Part shown: positions 22,475-33,800 of the stretch, one piece after another | Layout: every line of letters begins with the position of its first letter | How positions within the stretch are numbered: position 1 is the first letter of the stretch | Assembly (NCBI GenBank): GCA_015350385.1 | Contig: WNKI01000003.1 | Span: forward strand, 1,769,730 to 1,833,729 | From: Aculops lycopersici | Lineage: Eukaryota > Arthropoda > Arachnida > Trombidiformes > Eriophyidae | Direction: 5' to 3' | Length of the DNA stretch: 64,000 nucleotides | Notes under the pieces: model-generated | The model's database searches: none | What the model saw: only the letters and a program-made list of their open reading frames with translations | What the model was told of the DNA's origin: nothing | Made by a program: the position numbers and the translations under genes

Positions 22475-23254
22475 AATGGGATAAAGCCAGGCAATTCGTA
22501 GAATGGAATTCAGGTAGAGTTTGTGACAGGCCCAGAAGGTTCATTGTGTCAACCTGTTTGTTTACTCGATTAATCGTATCACCTGAGATTGCAGTCAATA
22601 GCTGATAGTCGTCATCGATAGCATAATTATCAGGTGGTGGAGTTGGGTGTAAGCAAATTACCTTGCCGCTGCGTTGAAAGAACGAGAAGCTCAGTATGCA
22701 GAAGTTGCAATCCACTCGAACGCAGCAGTCGAAAGAATATTAATGCTTAGTCACGATTCGTCGTCAGGTTCATTATTGTTCTGGTCGTAGTTTGATATCA
22801 CGGAGCCGGATATCGAACGACTCATCTAGATGTATCAATTCTCACAACACACCGAGGGAGCTCGTAGACGACCAATAGATAACGTGATCATGTGAGTTGA
22901 ATGCTCTAGCATCTGTAGACGCATAGCGAGACTAGATTAGACCATTGTTTTAGATAAGAAGTGCATCACATGAGAGCCACGATTTCTTCACTCTCAAAGT
23001 GCACTCCAAAACCACTTGCCTCCCTAAAGAGTAGTGGTCTGTCTGTCATGATTGTTTAAGCAAACAAATTTTCCTTTATTAACTTGGGCTGAAGATTAAT
23101 CAAAATCGACTCAACTCATTTAGTTGATTATCGAGCGCTGCCTATGGCTCAATTCTCACGTGAGATTCTCGGTTGCAAATTTGCCATTGGCAAGCTGATT
23201 AGTTGATTGGTTAGCTGGCCAATTAGCAATCCAACTGAGTAACTAGTTGTTTTT
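22475..23254. other. Intergenic stretch, nothing recognised
   Basis: AT-rich DNA lies between the promoter of the small secreted gene and the end of the colmedin gene. I see no coding frame, RNA gene or repeat array in it. Confidence 0.5.
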
Positions 23255-26200
23255 CTATTCAAAGCTCGTGGCGTCTGTCCCGATTAGCTTCACCGGACAC
23301 CAGAGCAAGTTTCCATTATCAATGGTATACAGGCGCTTGGGTTCATTTGGGTTGTATTTAATCATCTGTGTGTTGCCAAAGTGGTTCGTGAATATCCTAT
23401 GCGCTGCATTCAAATATTGCGAGGGTAACAATTTGCACTTGTACAAATCATATGCGAATTGTAATTTACTTGAATACAAATGCCTATCCTTTATACCATA
23501 CAAAACTCCATCGATAACGAACAATTGGCCGATCATTTGCCAGTCTAATTTCATGCTTACGTGATAGTCAATCAACGTTGCATTGGTTTCATTCGTCGTC
23601 GTGGTCGTCGTAGACGCTGCTGCTAGCTCGGCGTTGGCGCGCGATAACAAGTGGTTGCTGTTGTTGTTGTCATTGTTGTATCGCTTGTCAACGTATTGGG
23701 ATTTGTGTTGTTGCGACAGCTGTGACAATGATGGTAATGGTATTGATGAAGACGAGGATGATGATGATGATATGGCACTCGACTCAATTGAATTATCATC
23801 ATTAATCGAAGAAGGAACGTCCGATTCCAAGTTGTAATCATAATCTTCCACAAGCCAAGACTTGATTTTTAGCACGTGAAGTCTGCGCCGGATTTGTGGA
23901 TTCATTGTGCTATTTGAAGAGGCCCACTTGTTGGCATGAGTAGTCGCCGGAATTGTTTGTTCGATTGTTGGTATTATAATCCAGACTCCATTCTCGTCGC
24001 CAGCCAACTCAATGCGATCCAACTTGTACTCTGGACCCAAATCCAATGGTTGACCGACAAAATGTCGGCCAACTAGCTGATCTAATCTAATGTAATCGTA
24101 CCTATCCATTGCCAGCTTGTAGATGACAATTTGCAAGCGAGTCAACGGAAATCCATAATAATCTCGACGGTTGTTCTCGTCGTCTTCGCCACCGCCTCTA
24201 GCAACTTTTTCACTCACGTAAATAAAGTGGCCATTGTAGATTAGATGCGAGGTACCGAAAATAGGATGTCTAAGTTTGTATAAATGACGCTTCCCACTGC
24301 CACCAGGCTCCACGTGCTCCGATGGATGACTCGAATAACTCTTATCTCCCAGAAGCTCTTGCAAAGTTTCATATTCAAACAAGTAGTCCGTAACATTGGC
24401 CATAGTTGCATAGTAATACTGCTTTTGCTTTTGTTGTACCAGTTGTTGCTCTTGTTGTGACTGGCCCGCTGACGTTAGATCTCCGACATTAGTCATTGTC
24501 GAATTGTGGCCACTTGTGGCACTTAAATCCAAACTTACACTTGAGCCGCTGGACAATTTAGTATCCATCGACCACCAGCTCAGTGGAGTCATGCGGTCGT
24601 CGGAGTTGCCCACATAAACTGGCTTGCCAACTTGATCCAAGAGCATGATGTTCTTAGCGCTAGTTGTGCCGCCACTTGTTGTCACAGTTGAGCTAAACCC
24701 GGCAACGGTACTTACTCTCCTCCGTCCAATCAATTGCTTGGTCTTGCCATGTAACTTGCTCTCCAGGCGACACATTTCAAGCGATTCCTCGTCGCCTGAT
24801 AAGGAAGGCGACGATGAGCCGCCAAGATCAATCAAATTTGATTGGCCAGGCGAAGAATTAATCGGGGTTGATGGAGTGTGATCGATTGTTGATGTGTCAC
24901 TGACTGAAATTGAAACACCGCTTCTATTGCCAATATCACGATTGACACTGGACTCTAATTGGACTTCATTTCCCACTTGGACCGACTCTTGTGTCGGCGG
25001 AGTGGCGTAAACAAAAGGCCTTACGTTGTGATGGCCGGCAAGGAGGAGAGCGCGTTGCAATTCTTGGCGCTGGCGCTCGTCATTATCATTAAACAAGTGG
25101 TCGCGGCGCACTTGGCGGTGCTCATTGCCAAAAACCAAATACTGACTGTTGACTCGATCAAGTAAATAACTCGGCCAGCCGATAAATGGATCCAACCGAC
25201 GCTCGACTGAACTCTTGTACATGGATGCCAGTTCGTCAGAGCCAATTTTAACACGATCGTGATCACTATCGTCAGCCGATTTGGTGGCTGCGCCAGCAGC
25301 ATCATCATCATCATCAGCAGCAGCAGCATTAGCTTCACCCACCAAGTGAAAGTATCCTATTGTTTGGGCAAGCAAATTTTTGCTCACACACTTGTAAACT
25401 CCCAGATCCTCCTCGGTTATGTTGGTTATGTTCAATGTTAATATTGTATAACTAGAACCGGTGTTCAGTTGGCCAGTGCTCTCTGTTATGATATGCTTGT
25501 TGGCCACTGGCGGCGACCACCGTCGAGACGACTGAGCTCCGGAAGCGCGCGACTTGGATGCGCTCATCTCATCGCGACTGTGACCACCATCACTGCCGTT
25601 GGATTTGGATGCTTCCGAGTTTGCTTCCGGTCCACCACCGGCACCAGAGTTATCCTCATCTTGAGTCTCAGTTACGTTGCTGTCGTCATCTCCGGTGGCA
25701 CCAGCGGACTCGCTACTTTTCTCGCTCGGCTTACTTCCGGTCGCAAACGAATAGAATGAGGAGGAGGAGGACGATGATTGCGGCTGCGATGGAGCAACGG
25801 ACATCATCAAGTTGGAGCCAAACATCCAGTAGGTAAAAGCAGAGGGATTTGCCTCAACCAAACACTCAACTAGATGACTGGAGCCCAAACGGACACGCTG
25901 CTGCGGATTTGGTGGGTGCAAGCGAATCGTTGGCGCGTAGTTCACATCCAGACTAATCCTCTTGACTGCATTTGGGGGAATCCCGTTACTTGCGATGCAC
26001 ATGTAACCGCCAGCCTGGAGCCGGTCCACGCGAGCCAATGGCATTTGGCCGCCAGCAAACGAGCTAATTCTTATATTTGCGCCAACATCAAACAGGATAG
26101 TGGAAGTTGAAAGGGCCACTGTCGCAGCCTCTGATGTGGATGCTGATGAGCTTGCTGTTGTTGCTGCAAACGCCGCCGCATTTGGAGTTGAGTCGAAGGC

Positions 26201-26974
26201 AACGCCCAAGTCGCTACTATTCTTCGCGTCTTGAGTTGTTGGTGAAAATTTAGATTCGGCGAAGGAATAGGAGGAGGATGGAGGCGAGCGGCGCCAAATG
26301 TAACTGGGCTGCGGTTGACCGGAAGCCTCGCAGGAGAGTTGGATATCGTCTCCCTCGTTGACGGTTACCTGGCGCTCCACCAAGTTTAATTCCAATGATT
26401 GACTGCTCGCCGTGGTTTCGCTGAGGCCAATCATCATGGGAGCTAATAGGATAGCGGCAACACTACTTGACTCGTTTCCCTTCTCCACCTGACCAATGTT
26501 GAGAAGACTGCAGTTGGTTTTTGCCTGATAGGCGCACAAACCCGGCGGCCCAGCTGGACCCATTTTGCCCGGGGGACCCGACTTGCCACGCCTCCCTTGC
26601 TCACCCGGCGGGCCCATGGGGCCCGGCATTCCGCGTTCACCTGGACTGCCGTCCTTCCCATCTCGACCGTCGCGCCCATCCACCCCATCGCGCCCATTCC
26701 GCCCGTCCCTCCCTGGGATCCCGTCCAAACCGGGCGCACCATCAACTCCCGGAACTCCATCGAGTCCTCGCCTAAATGGCAGTTCTTTGCCAGATTCCGA
26801 CACCGAACTTGCCGCCACCACTTCATTATCCATAGATCGGGAGTTACGCGCCCTATCGGCGTGGCGACGACGCAATCGGCGGTGCGTTTGTTGTTGCGCT
26901 AGATGAATACGATGCGTGTTTCTTGCATGCCCTACAATCGGTGGTTGTGGCAGAGTGTAAGACTTCCGGTTTGC
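23255..26974 (-). CDS. Colmedin: collagen-like, two Ig domains, olfactomedin domain (main exon)
   Basis: This is a gliomedin/UNC-122/colmedin-type adhesion protein, known in other animals as type II membrane or shed proteins at neuronal and glial surfaces. The long exon encodes, in order: a basic stretch (RRLRRRHADRARNSR); 25 Gly-X-Y collagen triplets (26767-26540); Ig domain 1 (IQLSCEASG ... GGYMCIASNG) and Ig domain 2 (HLVECLVEA ... GVYKCVSKN), each split by a long Ser-rich low-complexity insertion; and a C-terminal olfactomedin domain from about 24775 (CRLESKL) to NGNLLWCPVKL near the stop at 23255. The frame is open up to 26974 without an ATG before codon 26830, so at least one upstream exon with the membrane anchor is needed; see 28484-29083. 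The olfactomedin domain also carries Ser/Asn/Thr insertions absent from vertebrate relatives. Confidence 0.9.
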   Translation of the reverse strand, partial: ANRKSYTLPQPPIVGHARNTHRIHLAQQQTHRRLRRRHADRARNSRSMDNEVVAASSVSESGKELPFRRGLDGVPGVDGAPGLDGIPGRDGRNGRDGVDGRDGRDGKDGSPGERGMPGPMGPPGEQGRRGKSGPPGKMGPAGPPGLCAYQAKTNCSLLNIGQVEKGNESSSVAAILLAPMMIGLSETTASSQSLELNLVERQVTVNEGDDIQLSCEASGQPQPSYIWRRSPPSSSYSFAESKFSPTTQDAKNSSDLGVAFDSTPNAAAFAATTASSSASTSEAATVALSTSTILFDVGANIRISSFAGGQMPLARVDRLQAGGYMCIASNGIPPNAVKRISLDVNYAPTIRLHPPNPQQRVRLGSSHLVECLVEANPSAFTYWMFGSNLMMSVAPSQPQSSSSSSSFYSFATGSKPSEKSSESAGATGDDDSNVTETQDEDNSGAGGGPEANSEASKSNGSDGGHSRDEMSASKSRASGAQSSRRWSPPVANKHIITESTGQLNTGSSYTILTLNITNITEEDLGVYKCVSKNLLAQTIGYFHLVGEANAAAADDDDDAAGAATKSADDSDHDRVKIGSDELASMYKSSVERRLDPFIGWPSYLLDRVNSQYLVFGNEHRQVRRDHLFNDNDERQRQELQRALLLAGHHNVRPFVYATPPTQESVQVGNEVQLESSVNRDIGNRSGVSISVSDTSTIDHTPSTPINSSPGQSNLIDLGGSSSPSLSGDEESLEMCRLESKLHGKTKQLIGRRRVSTVAGFSSTVTTSGGTTSAKNIMLLDQVGKPVYVGNSDDRMTPLSWWSMDTKLSSGSSVSLDLSATSGHNSTMTNVGDLTSAGQSQQEQQLVQQKQKQYYYATMANVTDYLFEYETLQELLGDKSYSSHPSEHVEPGGSGKRHLYKLRHPIFGTSHLIYNGHFIYVSEKVARGGGEDDENNRRDYYGFPLTRLQIVIYKLAMDRYDYIRLDQLVGRHFVGQPLDLGPEYKLDRIELAGDENGVWIIIPTIEQTIPATTHANKWASSNSTMNPQIRRRLHVLKIKSWLVEDYDYNLESDVPSSINDDNSIESSAISSSSSSSSSIPLPSLSQLSQQHKSQYVDKRYNNDNNNSNHLLSRANAELAAASTTTTTTNETNATLIDYHVSMKLDWQMIGQLFVIDGVLYGIKDRHLYSSKLQFAYDLYKCKLLPSQYLNAAHRIFTNHFGNTQMIKYNPNEPKRLYTIDNGNLLWCPVKLIGTDATSFE

Positions 26975-28483
26975 CTATTTTTGCGCGATTGGTAATGTTC
27001 CGGATGCAAATCGCGTTGCAGGAGTACGAGAAATCGAGTTATCGATTTGAGATTGGGTTAGGAATTCTGCGTGCGAAAGGAAGAATCAACATCAAGAATA
27101 TCTTTAGAATCTCCCATTTTATGGATTCGGTTCGGAATTGGAAAAAAGGGTGGAAGTAAAATCAGTCGCTAGATAACTGTCGCTAGAAATACTGAGCAAA
27201 CCACCAGAGGAAATCAACAGCAAATCTTGCGATCAATTTCTTCCCCAAAAGTAAGTTGTGATGTCGATGCCACTGCCATTGTCATAAAACGATCACTACC
27301 GCAAGATCCAGTCGACGAGGGCAAAAAGGGACAAAGTTCAATCGACAACAATAACAACACCACGTGAACTAGATTCATATAGCTACAGGGATGGCAACTT
27401 GCTCACCACCAGCTAGTCAGTAAGCCAGCTATCCAGCCTGTGAGTAGAATAGCAATGAGGTGATATTTAGCAATTCCGTTTTGGCGGATTCGCTAACGAT
27501 AGGGTCGAAAGATGTAAATGGCCGATAAGCGAGGAGGCGGTCAACTAAGGAACTCGAGGGTGAGAAGGACCAAGAAGAATCAAACAGGAAGTGACAATCT
27601 TGGTCGAATGGCTGGCCTTAGAAATAGTTTGGTGGTGGTGTTTGTATTGGCGATGACTTTCTCGTTGATAAATTGTGAGCACGCGCACATAGGGTATCTT
27701 AGATTTGGTTATATTAATGTAATCGACGCCTTGAAGCCATGCTAGTCGTCACACTTTGCTGCGAGTTTGCACCAGGCCAGTGCCACTGCCATTGTGTGAC
27801 AATAATCCTCGTACCATTCATAGGCGATGCACTTGATTCATCCATTCATGAGTCCATTGATATCGCAGTAAAGGCAAAGGGGGCGGCAAACAACCATCTT
27901 TCTCTATATAATCACAAGTGTTCAAGACAACAACAAAAAAAACCATTCATAGTCTATCTCTTATCCGCACATTCATAGTTACGGTATTTGTATTGGTGTC
28001 GCCGGTGTCAGTGGTGGTGCGCCGATAATTATATGAATAGGATCGTACCATAAACTTGAGAAAAAATGAAGAAAGGTTCAACCAATGGAATTATGCGTCA
28101 GATAAAAGCTAACAAGTAGATCCATTCATCACTCACTCGCTTATCGGTTGCTGTTCATCTTCGATTCTATCCTGATGGTACTACTACTCCTCCTCCTCCT
28201 CTTCCTCCCCCTCATCAGATCATAAATTACCATCTTTTGAGATTAATATTTTCATACCTAACTTTTGAATAACTATCACCCATCGAGTCATAAGATGTAG
28301 TTGTGTAACTCTGGCGCACGTGATGCAACTAGGCCAACAACGACAACTGCAACCACTTGCATCACATTCAAGAGTCAGGTCGTTTGCCTAGCGACCAACT
28401 AAATTAATAACATCTAGCAATAAACTATCTAGACTAAACTAAACTGAACTAGTCACTAACTATTGTTTACACTCAGAACTAAC
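26975..28483. other. Probable first intron of colmedin, no other gene recognised
   Basis: If the reading frame at 28484-29083 is the first coding exon of colmedin, this is its intron (CAG/GTTAGT donor at 28483; acceptor uncertain, best in-phase candidate ATAG at 26976-26975). On the plus strand, 27518-27670 holds a short frame with a signal-anchor-like segment; see the separate entry. Confidence 0.35.
27518..27745 (+). other. Short frame with signal-anchor-like segment, possible first exon
   Basis: The frame opens at ATG 27518. A basic N-terminus (residues 1-33) is followed by a hydrophobic segment (NSLVVVFVLAMTFSLINC) and stops at residue 75. A donor-like TT/GTGAGC occurs right after the segment near 27675. 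It could be the first exon of an unidentified secreted or membrane protein, but no matching downstream exon was found and chance is possible. Confidence 0.2.
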
Positions 28484-29083
28484 CTGTAATCTAGTGCGCT
28501 GATCTTCGTAATTCGGTTCACCAGCACCAAAGGGGAGGTTTCTTGTTGCTGATGAGCATTCAAATTGCTTGCAAATGGAATCTCTTTCTCGATCATCAAC
28601 CTCGTAGTCATCAACCGTATTGATTGGAAGGAATGATGACTTCAATTTGCTGACAGTGACTGCTAACCTATCTAATCGATCTTCTAGATGTTGAATTTGC
28701 TTATGTCTGCATAGTTGATCCAATTGCTGATTCATGAACAACCACTTGCCCTCAGTTTTCGACCTGATATCCTTGTAGTGATTATCGATTCGATTATCAT
28801 TCTCACCCCCATTAGCGGCTTCAGGAGTCAAATGTAATGAAGTTAATGGAGCTTGATCAATGTTGTTATTTGCAATGCTTACTTGCTCTTGCCCACTTGA
28901 TGGCTGATGTGGTCTTAGGAATTGATAGTTCTGCGCATTCCCAACAACTTGTTTACTTGACACGGACGCGGTTTGCTGGCCTAAGCTAGCCATTGATAGA
29001 GGGAGGAGACTTATCACAATGTTTGTTATATATAGAATCAAGTTCTTTCTAGTTATCATCTTGAATTGTTCCTGTTGTTGCAT
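28484..29083 (-). CDS. Probable membrane-anchor exon of colmedin, or a separate secreted protein
   Basis: The frame starts at ATG 29083 and runs 200 codons to a strong splice donor (TTACAG/GTTAGT, intron from 28483); unspliced it would end seven codons later at 28460. It has one hydrophobic segment near the N-terminus (LILYITNIVISLLPLSMAS), then a polar Gln/Asn-rich stretch, a coiled-coil helix (QIQHLEDRLDRLAVTVSKLK) and a Cys pair (SICKQFEC). A short N-terminal tail, one membrane segment and a coiled coil is the order seen before the collagen region in gliomedin. The strand and position 1.5 kb upstream of the collagen exon fit too. The acceptor side is weak, so the join is inferred. Otherwise it encodes a ~207-residue secreted protein of unknown function. 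Confidence 0.55.
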
Positions 29084-29962
29084 TTACAATGTGAATGATG
29101 ATCTTGCTTAGGTTTGCTGAATAGTCATCTACTAGTGCTTGGCTTATAATTAAACGACTCTCTTCTTGTCACTTGATTGACCTTTAGTAGCTATGGTTTT
29201 AATCTATCTAAACAAGAAAGTCAAATATCTATGGCCATATGAGATGAAGTGGAGATGAGATGTAGTAGTGTTCCGGAGGAAGTAAAGGAGGATTAATCAT
29301 GTCATGAGAGTCAACTCAATTGCAATCTCTCATCGTACCATGTTGAACCAAGAAGCCAGCCAGCTCCTTCCGTTTCCATGTCTAGATGGATCATTTCGCA
29401 TGCGCATATCTTCAGAGAAGATGTTCTTAACGCCATCTTGTTTCAGACTACAAAAGGTTCTTGGTAACTGCATGCGTAAAGGCGCAATAGATGTCGAGAT
29501 TTCTTCATCTCGATGGTTAGATCGATCTATTGATCTCTTCTTGTAGTGACGAAAGGCCAACTAATAATGATGATATAGTATGCATCAGCATGTAAATTTG
29601 TTTCCCTTACAGGATTGTGGTCCTGTACGTCGTCAGTAAAACAATAGATTCTGGGATCTAGTGCAACCAAAATAACCTTACGCGTTGATATTCATCAGGT
29701 TGTTTGATGAGGCGCACTGAACTTGCAGGAATATTCTATTATCCTTGAATTATCCATGTTGTAAAGTGAGAGTCGCAAAAATTAGTGCGCGTGCAAAGAT
29801 AGTGGTCCTCTTGAGCGCGTACGGAATCTCTGTACACGCGCGTGCAAAGCGGTTTTCATTCACCCATGTGTTATTTATTTACATCTAAATTATCAAATTA
29901 CTCATCTAATATCCTGATTATTTTAATTTAAAAATCTTAAAACCAACAACCAATTGTCCACT
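29084..29962. promoter_or_regulatory. NSMCE4: Spacer between the 28.5-29.1 kb frame and Nse4
   Basis: The right end of this divergent spacer holds a CpG-rich block with two copies of GCGCGTGCAAAG, at 29787-29798 and 29838-29849, 114-176 bp before the Nse4 start codon. A short hairpin (TACAGGA-6 nt-TCCTGTA) lies near 29608-29627. The rest shows nothing coding. The duplicated 12-mer is a candidate promoter element of Nse4. Confidence 0.4.
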
Positions 29963-30847
29963 ATGGTGCATCAGGAAGATCGCCAGGAGAAGAAAAGAAA
30001 AAGAACTCAGAGGAGAAAGGAGGCTATCAGAAACTATGCAGACTTGTCAGCCAAATTACAATCTGTTCCAAAGAATGAAGATGTGTTGAAGATATTAGAG
30101 TTGATTAGAGATGATGCCGACTTGGTTGATAAATTATACCCTATTGTTTGTAAGAAATTAGATGGAACATCGGCAGATGCGAAGCATATGAGAGATTTGC
30201 TGAAAATATGCCTTGAAACTTCAAAAAAAATCACTGTCAATACGAAACCCTTTAGTGTGAAACCAATACTCCAAAGTATCTACCCACCAGGCAGCAATCA
30301 TCTTCAAGAATTCTGCCGAGACTTTTCTAAGCGATTTGTCTTCACTAGTCTATGCATATCCCCTGTCACTGATCTCTGTGTTGAAGCTCCGGAAGGAGGC
30401 GAGGAGACAAAACCTTCCATTGGTGCACAGAACCAACCAAAAGAGAAAGGACCACGAAGATCGAGGAAGGTTTTAGATATTGACAATACCAAGTCTGCCA
30501 AACAGAAAAATTTTGAGGAGGAGGAAAAAGATTCCACATCAAAAGAAGTGGAAAGAGTCGAGAAGCGAATTAGGAATCTCACCAAAAATCGGCCAATTAA
30601 CTTTTTCAGAGGAGTTGTAAATCCAAAATCGTTTTCTGGAACAGTTGAAAACATTTTCCATACATCCTTTTTGCTCAAGCAGGGGAAGATCGGTATTAAA
30701 GCTGGAGATGAGACCGAGCCAATTCTATCCACCGAAGGTGCCGAGGAAGGAGTTGAAAACCAATCAATTTTATCGTTCTCGATGGCTGATTATGAGAAGT
30801 GGATTGAAATGTACGATATACCCGATATGGTGTGTGAGGATGAATGA
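29963..30847 (+). CDS. NSMCE4A: Nse4, kleisin subunit of the SMC5/6 complex
   Basis: Nse4 bridges the SMC5 and SMC6 heads in the complex that handles recombination and replication stress in the nucleus. From ATG 29963 (an upstream in-frame TTG was discarded) the product has 294 residues. The first ~25 residues are very basic. Residues ~25-130 form the N-terminal helical region (YADLSAKLQSV, FSKRFVFTSLCI). A charged Lys/Glu linker at ~150-200 leads to the diagnostic C-terminal Nse4 block, NRPINFFRGVVNPKSFSGTVENIFHTSFL, written here only as its anchors NFFR, NPKSFS and TVENIFHTSFL. It ends in an acidic tail with YEKWIEMYDIP. Length is a little under the human ~385. The gene is intronless as seen. 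Confidence 0.93.
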   Translation: MVHQEDRQEKKRKRTQRRKEAIRNYADLSAKLQSVPKNEDVLKILELIRDDADLVDKLYPIVCKKLDGTSADAKHMRDLLKICLETSKKITVNTKPFSVKPILQSIYPPGSNHLQEFCRDFSKRFVFTSLCISPVTDLCVEAPEGGEETKPSIGAQNQPKEKGPRRSRKVLDIDNTKSAKQKNFEEEEKDSTSKEVERVEKRIRNLTKNRPINFFRGVVNPKSFSGTVENIFHTSFLLKQGKIGIKAGDETEPILSTEGAEEGVENQSILSFSMADYEKWIEMYDIPDMVCEDE

Positions 30848-33800
30848 AAAGGAAGAAGAGGGGGAGCATAATGAAAAGAAATGACCGTGGCAACAGGAGT
30901 AGCAACAACGGCAACAGTAACAGCAAAATTAAGTGGTTGTCAGCCGCTGGTTGTCGCTATCGTCGTTGTCGTCGTGGTCGCTAGCGAGACAAGCACGACG
31001 AGCGCGACAGATTGGTGGAATTACATATTAAAATCTAGACCAGATTCATGTTGTCTCGAATTTAATTTACTCGACTTAGGTATGTGATATCACATAGCAG
31101 TAAGAGCAGCAGACAAAATGAGATTTAAACTAGTTAATCTTCTCGATCAAAACAGTTTATGCCAATTGCAGCACAACTTTTTGAGCCTTTTCTCCGAGTC
31201 AGTGACATTGCGTAGCATGTATCGAATTCCGTCTGGTGCAGCCAATGTCGTCCAGGCGCTTGATGTGCGTATTTCCGGTTTGGACTTGTCACATAGTGCG
31301 GATCTTATGACACACAACCACTACATTTGTCGTACCTCCAACAGGGAGTTGTGAATGGAAAACAACAACAACAACAGAGGCAGCTACAATAAGAACAAAT
31401 AGAACTAGAATTGGAACTAAAACTAACAACTTGATATAAAAGCCACATGAAGCTTATAGTTTAATCACTTACTTTCATGGTGCTAGGTCGGTGTCTAGAG
31501 AGACGATCTTTCTCTAGTCAAACAAGCGTTTTTCGTGCAACTGTTGGGTGGCAAACTAGTCAAAGTGAAAGAGATCAATTTGGCGAGTGAGCGTCAAATG
31601 CCACAATTTTCCAATATCCCAAACCGACTAACCCTCACATTTCCCCACTAGAAGAGGTCAAAGTCGGGGGAGGATATGTGTTAGTTTTACATAGAAACAC
31701 AAACACGAGCGCATAGACACTGATTTGCGTGGGACCTTTCGGAAGCCAGCAAAGTTGTGCACCAGTAATCTTGCCAATACGTGCTCGGCCTTCATGCTCG
31801 GCTACGTTATCCCATTCTATGCCTAAGTTTCTTTAGAAAATTACCAATGCTTCTGGTTTGAAATCACAGATACCTGGCATCCAACCGGATAGGTGTGGAG
31901 CTTTATACATTACGTATGCGTCAGACTTAATTTTGTTACCTGCTCCCAGCGAACTAGAACCACCGCCACGACCACTTGCTGCTCGCTCGCTCGTTCTCTC
32001 GGCACCAGCTCTACCGGGTTAATGCACTGTCATGGCTCAAGTTTGAAAGTTTTATGACTAGCGCCGCAACAACTACCGCCACCGCCGCCCTCTAGTCCCC
32101 TCACCTCTCTCATCTACCTGTCTGCCTCCTACCTGCTCATCTGGTTGCTTGTATGCTCGGGCCTCACGTACAGGTGGGTGTTCGATATTACCTGAGGTAA
32201 CCTGAGATGAGGTGATATAGATTTTTCAATCCAGATCTCGTAAGCTACTACTGCGTTTGCTAGTAAGTAGTAGCTCGGTGGCTAGGTAGCTGGTGGAGGA
32301 GTTGCTGCACAGTTCGTCTCAATAATTGCGTTACTCTTATCAGTCGCAGATAGATCTCGTGCTAAGAAATATGCAGTCTTGGAATCGGAGTCCTGGGTAT
32401 TTTTTCCATGCAGTTTAGATTGAGATGAACTGTAGAAGTAAGGCTTTGCTCTAGATCAAAAGTTCCTAATACTGTACTAGCTGCGCTGTAACTATTCTGC
32501 AACTTGGAAGCACGAATGACAACGAGTTGGTGGAGTTACAATGCTAGGTAACTTTCTTTCTACTAATCTAATGCCACTGCTGCTGTGGAAGAATTCAAAT
32601 AAAGAGCTTCCGGTGGTAGAGGGAGTCATTGGTGGCATTGGCATTGGCAATGGCAATGGCAAGCTAATCTGAGTTGAGCTGACAAGCAAACGTATAAGCA
32701 CACTACTATTATTTGTTAGTAGTTACCACCAACTGCTTGCCCGGCATTCTAATGTAATATCTATCAACTAGATTAACCTACCAACCGAACAACATCAAAT
32801 AACTACAGCGCTAATAAAAATTCAGCATACAATGACTGACTTATTCAGTGATCGCTCCGGTGTTGGCTCTTCGGTGGCTTGCTAAGTATATCGTCCGATT
32901 GGCAGTGGATCGATTAGAAGGAGTGTTCATTCATGAACCACATGTGGATTCCTCCACTACCGCGTTATTCTGAGTTTATGCAGCAGAGAAAGATTTGTCC
33001 GAGTGCTAGAAAGACCAAGGACTCGAGACTGAACGGGGAAATAAAGTAAAGCAAGACAAGGCGATGGCAGTTTTGTCTCCTTTACTGGGTTAATCAACAC
33101 CAAGAGCTGAGTCGCTATGTATCGCCAATTATCTCGATACAACACAACACGACATTAGACTCTTATGTGTGTCTATCATACAATCAAATACAACTGAAGC
33201 AACTTGAGGGGTGTTCAGCGTATGCAGCCAATTCATTGATAGCACACATACAATTTGCTCCAACCACTTGTTAGCACCACTTAGTTGTATTTGTGTCTCG
33301 CTGTGTGAATGTGTGTTTCTGTGTGATTTACCTTTGGGTATTACCCAAAAGGGTTGCCCAAGAGCGAGAGCGAGAGATAGATAGATAGAGAGAGAGAGAG
33401 AGTTTGATACAGTCGAGTGACGGGGGCAAAGGCCAAAGCAGCAGACAAACTGGCGGAGCTAACGCTGGCTCCGGGTAAACTTGTGACTCGATACAAGAGC
33501 CATTGTTTAAATAAATAAAGCAACCCCCAAGTCCGTCGCACGAGTTTTTGTCTCTGCTGGATACTATTTGAGTGTGAGTAAACTGAATGAGTGAGTCTGG
33601 TACCCATTTGTGTGTTTAGCTGAAATCGAGTTGCTCTTTTCCCTTCTGACTAAGAAGGAGAGCAGCATAATGGTGGAGTTGGTATTGGTGGTTGTTCTAG
33701 TGGAATAGTTGTTGATGTTGTTGGCTAATGCCACACAACAACATTCAACACTCTCTTGAGTTTAGAAGAGATAGCTAGAAGAGAACAAAGAAGAGCCGAG

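Noticed and set aside
26443..26906. Pro/Gly-rich open frames on both strands over the collagen region
   Set aside because: Shadows of the Gly-X-Y codons of colmedin.
29608..29627. Short hairpin TACAGGA/TCCTGTA as a regulatory element
   Set aside because: A 7-bp stem is expected by chance several times in 64 kb.
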